Positions 56,733-64,000 of a DNA stretch of 64,000 nucleotides are shown in pieces; within the stretch, counting starts at the first letter, position 1; every line of letters begins with the position of its first letter. Location: the NCBI RefSeq assembly GCF_002056795.1, contig NZ_CP020104.1:5217501-5281500 (forward strand), in the 5' to 3' direction. The position numbers were made by a program, and so were the translations under genes. Under the pieces are notes generated by a model. That model was not told where the DNA came from. It saw only the letters and a list, made by a program, of their open reading frames with translations, and did not search any database. Origin of the DNA: Spirosoma aerolatum (GTDB lineage: Bacteria > Bacteroidota > Bacteroidia > Cytophagales > Spirosomataceae).

Positions 56733-59549
56733 ATGCGTTCTTCTCTTTACTTAGTACTTGTGCTGCTAACTGCTGGTTTACGTACAGCCTTAGCCCAAAC
56801 CCTACCTTCGCCAAAAGAACATTTTGGCTTTAACATCGGCGACGATTACCAACTGGCGACTTACACCCAAACCGAAGCCTACGTAAAAAAACTGGCGGCA
56901 GGTTCCGACCGGACAAAACTGGTTGACATTGGCATGACTGAAGAAGGTCGTCATCAGTTCATGCTCATCGTATCGTCGCCCGAAAACCTCAAAAAGCTAG
57001 ATCGCTACAAAGAGATCTCGACAAAAATGGCCCGCGCCGAAGGCCTTTCGGAGGAACAGGCTCGTGCCTTATCCAACGAGGGCAAAGCGGTGGTGTGGAT
57101 CGATGGGGGCCTGCACGCTACAGAAGTTGTGGGCACGCATCAATTGATCGAAACCATCTGGCAACTGGTAAGCCGCAAAGACCCCGAAACCATGCGGATT
57201 CTGGACAATTGCGTCATCCTGCTCACTCACGCCAATCCCGACGGACAGGAACTCGTCACCAACTGGTACATGCGTGATCCCAAGCCCGAAAAACGGTCGC
57301 TGGAAAACCTGCCCCGGTTGTATGAAAAATACGCGGGCCACGACAACAACCGGGATTTCTTCATGCTCAACCTGAAAGAAACCCAGAATATTGGCCGTCA
57401 GCTATTCATCGAGTGGCTCCCACAAATCATGTACAACCACCACCAGCGCGGGCCAGCCGGTTCAGTGCTGGCAGGGCCGCCGTACCGTGATCCGTTCAAC
57501 TACGTGTTCGATCCGCTGATGGTTACGGGGATCGATGCACTGGGGGCGGCTATGATCAACCGGATGAATACCGAAAACAAGCCGGGATATACGCGTCTGG
57601 GTGGGTCGGTTTTCTCGACCTGGTACAATGGTGGGCTACGGACAACGACTCACTTCCACAACATGATTGGGCTGCTAACCGAAATCATCGGGGGCCCAAC
57701 CCCTGAAGATGTTCCCCTCGTACCGAGCCGATTAATTCCGAATGGGAATACACCACTGCCCGTTCGGCCGCAGAAATGGCATTTCAAACAGTCGATTGAT
57801 TACTCGGTATCGCTGAACTACGCCGTGCTGGATTATGCGAGCCGTCACCGCGACGAATTGCTGTTCAACATCTACCGGATGGGTAAGAACTCTATCGAGC
57901 GCGGTAGTCAGGACACCTGGAGCCTGTCGCCCAAGAAGATCGACGCCATCAATACCGCGTTTCAGGCTGATCCTAAAAAGCCAGCCACTGCATCGGCCAA
58001 TCAATATGGCCTGATGCCACGCGGAGGGGGTATGCCGATCAAGTATTATGATACCATCATGACTAATCAGACGCTTCGCGACCCGCGTGGCTTCATCATT
58101 CCGGCCAACCAGCCTGATTTCTCAACAGCCGTTAAGTTCGTTAATGCGCTGATTCGGACGGGGATTCAAATTCAACAGGCTACCGCCGATTTTACCGTAG
58201 CCGGCAAGAAGTATCCAGCCGGTTCGTATGTTGTGAAGGCTGATCAGTCATTCCGTCCGCACTTGCTGGATATGTTCGAGCCCCAGGATCACCCCAACGA
58301 TTTCCAGTATCCCGGTGGCCCTCCAATTCGACCCTATGATGCCGCTGGCTGGACACCCGCTTACCTGATGAACGTTAAATTCGACCGGATTCTGGATAGC
58401 TTCGATGGTCCCTTCAAAAAACTACCTTATGGTGAACTCCAGTCGCCTGAAGGCCACGTTGCCGGAAGTGCCAGTGCGGGGTATCTGCTGAGCGCTAAAA
58501 CGAACAACTCGTTCATCGCCGTCAACGACCTGCTGGCTTCGGGTATCGATGTCTATCGTTTGCCCAATGGAACAGGTGGCAAACCTACCGTAGAAGCCGG
58601 GACGTTCTTTGTTCCTGCATCGGCAAAGGCGAAATCGATTATCGATAAATCAGCTAAAGAATTGAACCTCAATGTAACGGGCGTATCCAAAAAGCCCACT
58701 GCTTCGATGATCAAAGTATCGCCCATGCGGATTGCGCTGTGGGATACCTACGGTGGCTCGATGCCGTCGGGCTGGATTCGCTGGATGATGGAACAATATC
58801 ATTTTCCGATGAAAGTGGTCTACCCACAAGACATTGACGCGGGTGATCTGCGGAAGAAATTCGACGTGATTGTGTTCGTAACGCGGGCTATTCCGGCGCT
58901 TCGTGGTGGCGAAAATGACCCATTCAGTGGCTTCGAACGTGAACCGAAAGAAGAGAACACGCCAGCTGAATATCGTCCGTGGTTAGGAAAGATTACCCCT
59001 ACCAAATCCATTCCTCAGCTCAAGGCTTTCCTGGAAGCCGGAGGAAACATCGTGACCATTGGCTCCAGCACGAACCTGGCCTACCACCTCGGCCTACCCG
59101 TTAAAAACGCCCTCATGGAAATGACCTCCTCCGGTCAGGAGCGCCCCCTACCCGGTGAGAAATACTACATCCCCGGTAGTGTGCTGCAAGTGACCGTTGA
59201 CTCTACCCAGCAGGCAACCTATGGTCTGTCGACGCTGACGGATGTATACTTCGATGCCAGTCCGGTCTTCAAACTGGCTCCCGAAGCCATTGCCAAAGGA
59301 ACGGTTACACCACTGGCCTGGTTTGCCACCAACAAGCCATTACGTAGTGGCTGGGCGTGGGGTCAGGCCTATTTGCAGGATGGCGTAGCGGCTTTCATGG
59401 CTCCGGTGGGTGCTGGTAAACTGTATGCCTTCGGTCCCGAAATTACCTTCCGGGCTCAGTCGCATGGCACCTTCAAACTGCTGTTCAACCAGTTGTATAG
59501 TTCCGGCAAAAGCGGCTCACAGGCCAGTGATGTTATCAGCGAACATTAA
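56733..59549 (+). CDS. Secreted M14-family zinc carboxypeptidase-like metallopeptidase
   Basis: 938 residues with a signal peptide ending TALAQ (22). Zinc site HxxE at His128/Glu131 in WIDGGLHATEVVGTHQ; TNWYMRDP and HDNNRDFFMLNLKE supply the NNRD substrate-binding motif; third zinc His in IMYNHHQRGP (about 236); GLLTEIIGG with the probable catalytic Glu. A long C-terminal half (about 500-938) includes a class-I-glutamine-amidotransferase-like stretch (RIALWDTYGGSMPSGWIRWM, GGNIVTIGSSTNLAYHLGLP), as in other large Bacteroidota M14 proteins. Likely removes C-terminal residues from peptides in the periplasm. Followed by an M20 peptidase gene. Confidence 0.9.
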   Translation: MRSSLYLVLVLLTAGLRTALAQTLPSPKEHFGFNIGDDYQLATYTQTEAYVKKLAAGSDRTKLVDIGMTEEGRHQFMLIVSSPENLKKLDRYKEISTKMARAEGLSEEQARALSNEGKAVVWIDGGLHATEVVGTHQLIETIWQLVSRKDPETMRILDNCVILLTHANPDGQELVTNWYMRDPKPEKRSLENLPRLYEKYAGHDNNRDFFMLNLKETQNIGRQLFIEWLPQIMYNHHQRGPAGSVLAGPPYRDPFNYVFDPLMVTGIDALGAAMINRMNTENKPGYTRLGGSVFSTWYNGGLRTTTHFHNMIGLLTEIIGGPTPEDVPLVPSRLIPNGNTPLPVRPQKWHFKQSIDYSVSLNYAVLDYASRHRDELLFNIYRMGKNSIERGSQDTWSLSPKKIDAINTAFQADPKKPATASANQYGLMPRGGGMPIKYYDTIMTNQTLRDPRGFIIPANQPDFSTAVKFVNALIRTGIQIQQATADFTVAGKKYPAGSYVVKADQSFRPHLLDMFEPQDHPNDFQYPGGPPIRPYDAAGWTPAYLMNVKFDRILDSFDGPFKKLPYGELQSPEGHVAGSASAGYLLSAKTNNSFIAVNDLLASGIDVYRLPNGTGGKPTVEAGTFFVPASAKAKSIIDKSAKELNLNVTGVSKKPTASMIKVSPMRIALWDTYGGSMPSGWIRWMMEQYHFPMKVVYPQDIDAGDLRKKFDVIVFVTRAIPALRGGENDPFSGFEREPKEENTPAEYRPWLGKITPTKSIPQLKAFLEAGGNIVTIGSSTNLAYHLGLPVKNALMEMTSSGQERPLPGEKYYIPGSVLQVTVDSTQQATYGLSTLTDVYFDASPVFKLAPEAIAKGTVTPLAWFATNKPLRSGWAWGQAYLQDGVAAFMAPVGAGKLYAFGPEITFRAQSHGTFKLLFNQLYSSGKSGSQASDVISEH

Positions 59550-59593
59550 GAGAATCAACTGATCCCGTCAGGCAATCCCGTTCATATTTTGCT

Positions 59594-59630
59594 AATAGAA
59601 CGCAGATGGTTAAACCATCTGCGTTCTATT
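59594..59630. terminator. Perfect 18-bp palindrome between peptidase genes (AACGCAGAT family)
   Basis: Arms 59594-59611 and 59613-59630 are perfect complements around one central base. Ends in AATAGAACGCAG/CTGCGTTCTATT followed by T-rich sequence. Shares ATAGAACGCAGAT with the repeat at 36971. It is 44 nt past the M14 stop and 13 nt before the M20 start. Confidence 0.7.
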
Positions 59631-59643
59631 TACTATCTTATCT

Positions 59644-60966
59644 ATGAATCAATTGATTAAAGTAGCCTTCGTTTGTACGCTGTTACTAAGCAGCACTAGC
59701 CATTATCTTTTTGCCCAGGAAGAAGCGGATGATGAAGAGTCGAAGAAGGTAGTACCCATCGATGCGAAGTACACGACCGAAATCAGTACCCTCGCTAAAA
59801 AACCGGCCGTTCAGTCGGCGTTTAAACTCTTTACCGACTGGGAACCTCAAACCAAAAAAACGCTGATTACGCTGACCGAAATCCCCTCGCCCCCATTCAA
59901 GGAAACCGAGCGGGCCAAAGCCTTTGCCGCTCTGATGAAGGAAGCCGGAGCCGATTCGGTCTGGATTGATGAAGTAGGCAATGTGCTGGCTACCCGCAAA
60001 GGTCGCTCAGGCAGGAAAACCGTCGTCGTAGAAGCGCACCTCGATACGGTGTTCCCGGCCGGAACCGATGTGAAGGTGAAGCAGAAAGGCGATACGCTGT
60101 ATGCACCCGGCATTGGTGACGATACCCGTGGACTTACTGCCGTGATGACCATCCTGAAAGCCCTTAAACAAACGAACATTCAGACCGATGCAACTATCCT
60201 GTTTGTCGGGGCTGTTGGGGAAGAAGGGTTAGGCGATCTGCGCGGAGTAAAGCACCTACTTCGGCCCGGTGGCCCTAAAATTGACTCCTATATTGCTGTG
60301 GATGGAGATGGCTATACGAACATCACCCACCGGGGACTGGGCTCGCATCGCTACCGAATTACGTTCAAAGGACCAGGCGGGCATTCGTATGGCGCGTTTG
60401 GCATCGTTAATCCGCATGGTGCATTGGGCAAAGCCATTTATCACTTTACCACCGAAGCCGATAAATTTACCAAAGAGGGCGTGAAAACAACCTATAGCGT
60501 GAGTGTTATTGGTGGAGGCACTTCCGTGAACGCTATTCCGTATGAATCGTGGATGGAAGTGGATATGCGATCTGAAAGCCCGGAGAAACTGAAAGGTATC
60601 GACGCACTCCTTCAGGTTGCCGTTCAGCAAGCCCTCAAAGAAGAAAACGCCATGAAACGCCGGGGGCCTGACCTAACGGTCGATGTTAAACTCGTAGGCG
60701 ACCGTCCTTCGGGCCGTACCGAGCCAACCACTCCAATCGTACAGCGAGCCATGGCGGCCTCCAAGTTTCTCAAAGGCGAACCTAAGTTAAACGCCAGTTC
60801 GACCAATGCCAACGGTCCGTTTTCCAAAGGAATTCCAGCCATTACTATCGGCAGTGGTGGAACAGGAGCAAATGCTCATTCACTCAAAGAGTGGTGGCTG
60901 AATGACAAAGGCGTTCTGGGTCTGGAGCGAATTTTACTGGTACTGCTGGCCGAAGCAGGGTATTGA
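59644..60966 (+). CDS. Secreted M20/M28-type metallopeptidase (peptidase T/dapE-like)
   Basis: 440 residues with a signal peptide (to about LFAQ, residue 25). M20 metal ligands in order: VVVEAHLDTVFPAG (His, then catalytic Asp), GIGDDTRGL (bridging Asp), GAVGEEGLGDLRG (catalytic Glu and ligand Glu), YIAVDGDGY (Asp); a C-terminal His lies in TGANAHSLKEWW. A dimerisation domain lies about 220-340 (GPGGHSYGAFG). Cleaves short peptides. It follows the M14 gene but is separated from it by a palindrome, so co-transcription may be partial. Converges with the LacI gene over a strong bidirectional terminator. Confidence 0.9.
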   Translation: MNQLIKVAFVCTLLLSSTSHYLFAQEEADDEESKKVVPIDAKYTTEISTLAKKPAVQSAFKLFTDWEPQTKKTLITLTEIPSPPFKETERAKAFAALMKEAGADSVWIDEVGNVLATRKGRSGRKTVVVEAHLDTVFPAGTDVKVKQKGDTLYAPGIGDDTRGLTAVMTILKALKQTNIQTDATILFVGAVGEEGLGDLRGVKHLLRPGGPKIDSYIAVDGDGYTNITHRGLGSHRYRITFKGPGGHSYGAFGIVNPHGALGKAIYHFTTEADKFTKEGVKTTYSVSVIGGGTSVNAIPYESWMEVDMRSESPEKLKGIDALLQVAVQQALKEENAMKRRGPDLTVDVKLVGDRPSGRTEPTTPIVQRAMAASKFLKGEPKLNASSTNANGPFSKGIPAITIGSGGTGANAHSLKEWWLNDKGVLGLERILLVLLAEAGY

Positions 60967-60968
60967 AT

Positions 60969-61006
60969 TTTTCTGATTCAGGCTGGCACACGCCTGAATC
61001 AGAAAA
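60969..61006. terminator. Bidirectional terminator between M20 peptidase and LacI genes
   Basis: Perfect 15-bp stem TTTTCTGATTCAGGC / GCCTGAATCAGAAAA (60969-60983 with 60992-61006), 8-nt loop, T-run on both strands. Sits exactly in the gap of two convergent genes. Confidence 0.9.
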
Positions 61007-61007
61007 C

Positions 61008-62030
61008 CTATTTCCGCAACGACGATCCTCGCACCATAAGCTGAGTTTCCATGACTTTCGTTTCTTTCGGCACGTTCTCATCAACAGCATCGAGTTCGCG
61101 GAGCAGCAACCGTACGGCTTCCGTCCCCATTTCCTGAATGGGCTGGTTTATGCTGGTCAGCGTAGGCGAAAAAAGGGCTGATACGGGTTCGTTATTGAAG
61201 CTCACAATCGCCACATCGTCGGGAATCCGAATGCCTTTCTGATTCATGGCATACATGGCCGAAAACGCCATCCGGTCGCTAATGATCACCACACCGTCGG
61301 GAGGCTGAGGCAGACTCATCATCGCCAGCGTTTGCATAATGGCGCTTTCGGTCGTGTAATCACAGTGAAACACGTATTTATCGCCAGCCCACAAGTCATG
61401 CTTTTCCAGTGCAGCCTTATACCCCGCAATCCGCTGGTTACTCAGAACCAGTTGCGTAGGCCCCGCCAGAAAGCCAATCCGTCGGCAACCATTCTCGATC
61501 AGGTGTTCGGTTGCCTTAAACGCAGCGGCATGGTTATCGACAATCACTTTCGAGACATTGATGCTTTCGGCATAGCGATCAAACAACACCAGTGGAATGT
61601 TCTTCCGAACGAGCCGCTCCACATGTTCGTAGTTGTCTGTATCGCGCGATAAGGAAATAATAAACCCCTCCACCTGACTTCGCATTAGGTTCTGAATGTT
61701 GGTAATTTCGCGTAGATACGATTCGTTGGTCTGACACACCAGCACACTATAGCCCGCCTGCAAGGCAGCTTCTTCGATGCTGTTGAGCATGGCCGAGAAA
61801 TAGTAATAGCTCAAATTCGGGACAATAACCCCGATGGTTTTGGTCCGGCTTTTGGCCAGATTTTTAGCTAACTGGTTCGGCTGATAATCCAGCTCTTCGG
61901 CCAGTTTCAACACCGCATTTCGCGTATCGGGATGAATTTCGGGCATACCGCGTAGCGCCCGTGAAACGGTCGAGATCGAGATATTCAGCGAACGGGCAAT
62001 ATCCTTTATCGTAACAGGGGTGTTTTTCAT
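61008..62030 (-). CDS. LacI-family transcriptional regulator
   Basis: 340 residues. N-terminal LacI helix-turn-helix and hinge: TIKDIARSLNISISTVSRAL, then AEELDYQPNQLAKNLAKSRT. Periplasmic-binding-protein-like effector domain: TIGVIVPNLSYYYFSAMLNS, GFIISLSRDTDNYEHVERLV, VIVDNHAAAFKATEHLIENG, and SINQPIQEMGTEAVRLLLRE. Upstream lies a cluster of palindromes of LacI type (62165-62212) about 135-180 nt before the start, so autoregulation is probable. A 14-nt part of this cluster also occurs upstream of the pectate lyase gene. Ligand unknown; probably a sugar. Confidence 0.93.
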   Translation of the reverse strand: MKNTPVTIKDIARSLNISISTVSRALRGMPEIHPDTRNAVLKLAEELDYQPNQLAKNLAKSRTKTIGVIVPNLSYYYFSAMLNSIEEAALQAGYSVLVCQTNESYLREITNIQNLMRSQVEGFIISLSRDTDNYEHVERLVRKNIPLVLFDRYAESINVSKVIVDNHAAAFKATEHLIENGCRRIGFLAGPTQLVLSNQRIAGYKAALEKHDLWAGDKYVFHCDYTTESAIMQTLAMMSLPQPPDGVVIISDRMAFSAMYAMNQKGIRIPDDVAIVSFNNEPVSALFSPTLTSINQPIQEMGTEAVRLLLRELDAVDENVPKETKVMETQLMVRGSSLRK

Positions 62031-62454
62031 GATGACAGAACGCGATTATCAAGTATAACTTTTAGAAGAAAGTCTCCTCAAGATACCTTAAACTAACTAA
62101 AATATCAGCAAAACCAGGCAATAAGTTAGTTTAAAAAAATTTAAACATTTTAAGTCTAGGTTTCTTTTATGCAAACGTTTGCGGTAGCGTTTGCGGAATC
62201 GATTGCATAAAAACAAGTCCAATTAAAGGGAAATTCGCCTTGACAAGTTGTACTAAGAGGGTATATTAGTATATAATACCCAGAAGAATAGCCTTAAGCA
62301 TAACTTTTCGGGCATAGCGCAATTCCATAGCCTTTTAGCCTAGAATTGTACTTTATCGCGATAAGCCACAAAGCAGCTTTAATAAATAGCGACTCTTCTG
62401 CCAAAAGCTGTTTCACACAGTATAGCTCGTTTACCCTTTTCCAGACATACGATT
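62031..62454. other. 424-nt regulatory gap between lacI and the sigma factor gene
   Basis: Contains the LacI-type operator cluster (listed separately), a plus-strand TTGACA-16-TATATT pair at 62240-62267 that looks like a housekeeping promoter of the E. coli type, and a loose palindrome GGGTAT/ATACCC at 62259-62281. No coding frame. Confidence 0.5.
62165..62212. promoter_or_regulatory. LacI-type operator cluster
   Basis: The perfect 12-bp palindrome GCAAACGTTTGC (62171-62182), a half site AGCGTTTGC (62186-62194) and the near-palindrome GGAATCGATTGC (62195-62206) lie in a row, all with the CG-centred form of LacI-family sites. The whole is framed by a perfect outer pair TTTTATGCAA / TTGCATAAAA (62165-62174 with 62203-62212). 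Confidence 0.65.
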
Positions 62455-63048
62455 ATGGCTAGGTTGGCCTTTGTTCCTACTGATGAAGTTCTTCTTGCTC
62501 AACTCTGGCTCCGGTTCAAAGCGGGTGATGGGCAGGCGTTCAATCAATTAATCAAGAAGCGTTACCGGGTGCTGTTTACCTATGCTACCCGCTTTACCCA
62601 GAATCACGAGTTAATCAAAGACTGTATTCAGGAATTGTTTCTGGAGCTTTGGTATCGGCGGGCCAATGTGGTCGAAACCGACTATGTGACCATCTACCTC
62701 ATCAAAGCCTTACGCAACAACCTGTTTCGACTACTCAAAAAAGAAACGGGTCGGGAAACGCTGCTGGAAGACTGGGAGGCAACGGGTGCCTTGCTAACCG
62801 ACGGCCGTACGTATGAAAGCGACTGGATACTTGACGAATTCAGTACGGAAAAAGAAAATCGCCTGCGGCAACTCATCGACAAGCTTCCAGCCCGGCAGCA
62901 GGAAGTTATCTTTCTCAAATTTTACAAGGGTCTATCGAACGAAACCATTGCCCAGATGATGGATGTAGAGCGCCAAACCGTCGCCAATTTCCTGTATCGG
63001 GCTTTGGGAACCATGAAATCAACCCTACGCACGCAGGCGTTTGCCTAA
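62455..63048 (+). CDS. ECF-type RNA polymerase sigma factor
   Basis: 197 residues. Region 2 with LIKDCIQELFLELWYRRANV preceded by AFNQLIKKRYRVLFTYATRF; region 4 with LPARQQEVIFLKFYKGLSNE and AQMMDVERQTVANFLYRALG. Two-domain ECF size. No anti-sigma factor (FecR type) follows; the next gene on the strand is a cytochrome c / DUF1549 protein after 242 nt. In Bacteroidota such sigma factors usually pair with FecR and a STN-containing TonB receptor; the receptor in this window lies about 19 kb away, so a link is only a guess. Confidence 0.9.
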   Translation: MARLAFVPTDEVLLAQLWLRFKAGDGQAFNQLIKKRYRVLFTYATRFTQNHELIKDCIQELFLELWYRRANVVETDYVTIYLIKALRNNLFRLLKKETGRETLLEDWEATGALLTDGRTYESDWILDEFSTEKENRLRQLIDKLPARQQEVIFLKFYKGLSNETIAQMMDVERQTVANFLYRALGTMKSTLRTQAFA

Positions 63049-63115
63049 ATGATTGAATTGTCGTTTTTTGCGCCAGCCTTTATTCAATCATTCAACAATT
63101 CTTTCATTCAATCAT
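63049..63115. repeat. ATTCAATCAT repeats after the sigma factor gene
   Basis: ATGATTGAAT at 63049-63058 is complementary to ATTCAATCAT at 63082-63091 and again at 63106-63115. The first arm starts 1 nt past the sigma factor stop. Likely a terminator-type element with a partly duplicated arm. Confidence 0.5.
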
Positions 63116-63290
63116 CAACTACTCTCCACGTCGGATTTGTGTAAAACAATCTCTTATTTGTGTATTTATCGTCGCTGGTTTAAATCCTATTTTTGCTCCC
63201 GATTAGTCAATACGTATTTCGTACCTGACCGATAGCTTTTTACGACTATATTGTTGATTAGCTGTTCGTCAACCACTTATCCGGGAGTTT

Positions 63291-64000
63291 ATGCGACGAA
63301 TACCGCCGATACCGTTTACTTACCCCTATCTAGTACTGCTGGCAAGCCTGCTTGGCTGTTGTGCTGTCGGTTTCCTGCAAAGCTGTAGCCATGTCGACAA
63401 ACCTGTAGCCATTCTCCAATTGGCTGATAAGCTACCCGAAACCGTCGATTATAACCTGCACGTTAAGCCGATTCTGTCTGACAAATGCTTCTTTTGCCAT
63501 GGCCCCGACAAGAATAGTCAGAAAGCTGGGCTGGAACTAGCCACCCGCGAAGGGGCATTGGCGGCTTTGAAAAAAACGAACGGTAAACATGCCATCGTTC
63601 CGGGCAATCTGGCGAACAGTGAAGTCTATCACCGGATCATCACGACCGACGAACACGAGATGATGCCGCCCAAAGCCTCGAACCGGGTTCTGTCGGATTA
63701 CGAAAAAGCAATTCTCGTTAAGTGGATCGAACAGGGGGCCGAATACAAACCCCACTGGGCGCTGATCAAACCCAAACAGTCGGAGTTGCCGACCGTTTCC
63801 AATACCCGCTGGCCTAAAAACCCGATTGACTATTTCATCTTGCACAAACTGGACGAAAAGGGACTGAAACCTTCGCCCGAAGCCGACAAGGAAACGCTGC
63901 TCCGCCGGGTAACCCTCGACTTAACCGGATTACCTCCTACGCTCAATGAAATCGACGCGTTTCTGGCCGATCATTCGCCTAATGCCTATGAGAAAGTAGT
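63291..64000 (+). CDS. PSD1-type cytochrome c / DUF1549 protein, 3' partial
   Basis: The frame is open from the ATG at 63291 to the window end (236 codons seen). Hydrophobic export segment at residues ~10-30 (YLVLLASLLGCCAVGFLQSC). Then a heme-binding-type PSCyt1 domain: YNLHVKPILSDKCFFCHGPD with CxxCH, GLELATREGALAAL, SEVYHRIITTDEHEMMPPKA and KWIEQGAEYKPHWA. After this DUF1549 starts (NPIDYFILHKLDEKGLKPSP, LLRRVTLDLTGLPPTLNEID). These planctomycete-type proteins are usually paired with a DUF1501 protein just downstream, which would lie outside the window. Function not established. Confidence 0.85.
   Translation, partial: MRRIPPIPFTYPYLVLLASLLGCCAVGFLQSCSHVDKPVAILQLADKLPETVDYNLHVKPILSDKCFFCHGPDKNSQKAGLELATREGALAALKKTNGKHAIVPGNLANSEVYHRIITTDEHEMMPPKASNRVLSDYEKAILVKWIEQGAEYKPHWALIKPKQSELPTVSNTRWPKNPIDYFILHKLDEKGLKPSPEADKETLLRRVTLDLTGLPPTLNEIDAFLADHSPNAYEKV

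Noticed and set aside
62240..62267. TTGACA-16-TATATT as the promoter of the sigma factor gene
   Set aside because: It looks like an E. coli-type promoter, but Bacteroidota primary promoters use a TAnnTTTG -7 box, and it lies about 190 nt from the gene; likely chance in AT-rich DNA.
63188..63195. TATTTTTG as promoter of the cytochrome c / DUF1549 gene
   Set aside because: It fits the -7 consensus, but the nearest TTTG (63157-63160) is 27 nt away, too far for a -33 element, so it was not listed as a feature.

Overview
The window looks like chromosomal DNA of a Bacteroidota bacterium of the order Cytophagales, most likely Spirosoma or a close relative. The grounds are a TonB-dependent receptor with STN and carboxypeptidase-regulatory-like domains followed by DUF4249 lipoproteins, an array of FtsX-type permeases with the N-terminal 'permease prefix' domain behind a PadR regulator, a Nudix-type AraR, several TAnnTTTG-type -7 promoter boxes, and starts without a clear Shine-Dalgarno sequence. 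No rRNA, tRNA, CRISPR array, phage gene or transposase gene was seen. Both ends cut through genes. The genus is an inference.

Layout. 1-6.9 kb: an S33-type alpha/beta hydrolase (5' end missing), an OmpA-domain protein, a small exported protein, a TPR sensor kinase with its NarL-type response regulator, and a divergent VOC/MarR pair bracketed by copies of the regulator gene's 3' end. 7.0-23.7 kb, all on the minus strand: PadR followed by six paralogous MacB/FtsX-type permeases of 873-891 residues with no ATPase subunit. This resembles the 'duplicated orphan permease' arrays described in Acidobacteria. 23.7-25.6 kb: a regulatory region with several terminator-like hairpins, osmC, and a large nested inverted repeat.

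25.6-36.1 kb is a pectin and arabinose locus. It encodes a pectate lyase and pectin methylesterase, the regulator AraR, then ribulokinase, arabinose isomerase, a secreted GH51 arabinofuranosidase, ribulose-5-phosphate 4-epimerase and a lipoprotein mutarotase. Together these can release L-arabinose from pectin side chains and carry it to D-xylulose 5-phosphate. A methyltransferase follows. On the minus strand lies a compact RidA / D-threonine-aldolase-like / M19 dipeptidase operon (37.0-39.8 kb), suited to D-amino-acid catabolism.

40.4-48.6 kb is a tightly packed envelope operon: an unknown exported protein, a TonB receptor without SusD, two 371-residue DUF4249 lipoproteins and an MG2-type protein. 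It is followed by a GH106-like glycosidase, a Tat-type GH43-like protein, a PQQ/cytochrome c dehydrogenase, a ROK protein and a SIS-domain protein (48.7-56.4 kb). The right end holds M14 and M20 metallopeptidases, a LacI regulator with a clustered operator region, an ECF-type sigma factor and the start of a cytochrome c / DUF1549 protein.

The most unusual aspect is the intergenic DNA. Nearly every spacer between co-directional genes is a long inverted repeat, and several unrelated families are present: GAAAGAGC ladders, a REPIN-like GAGACGCC element, GTCAG-CTTA-CTGAC hairpins with compensatory stem changes, an AACGCAGAT family, and a nested 27-bp perfect repeat. All six spacers of the PadR/permease operon carry one. 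All identifications were made by reading the sequence; no database search was run.
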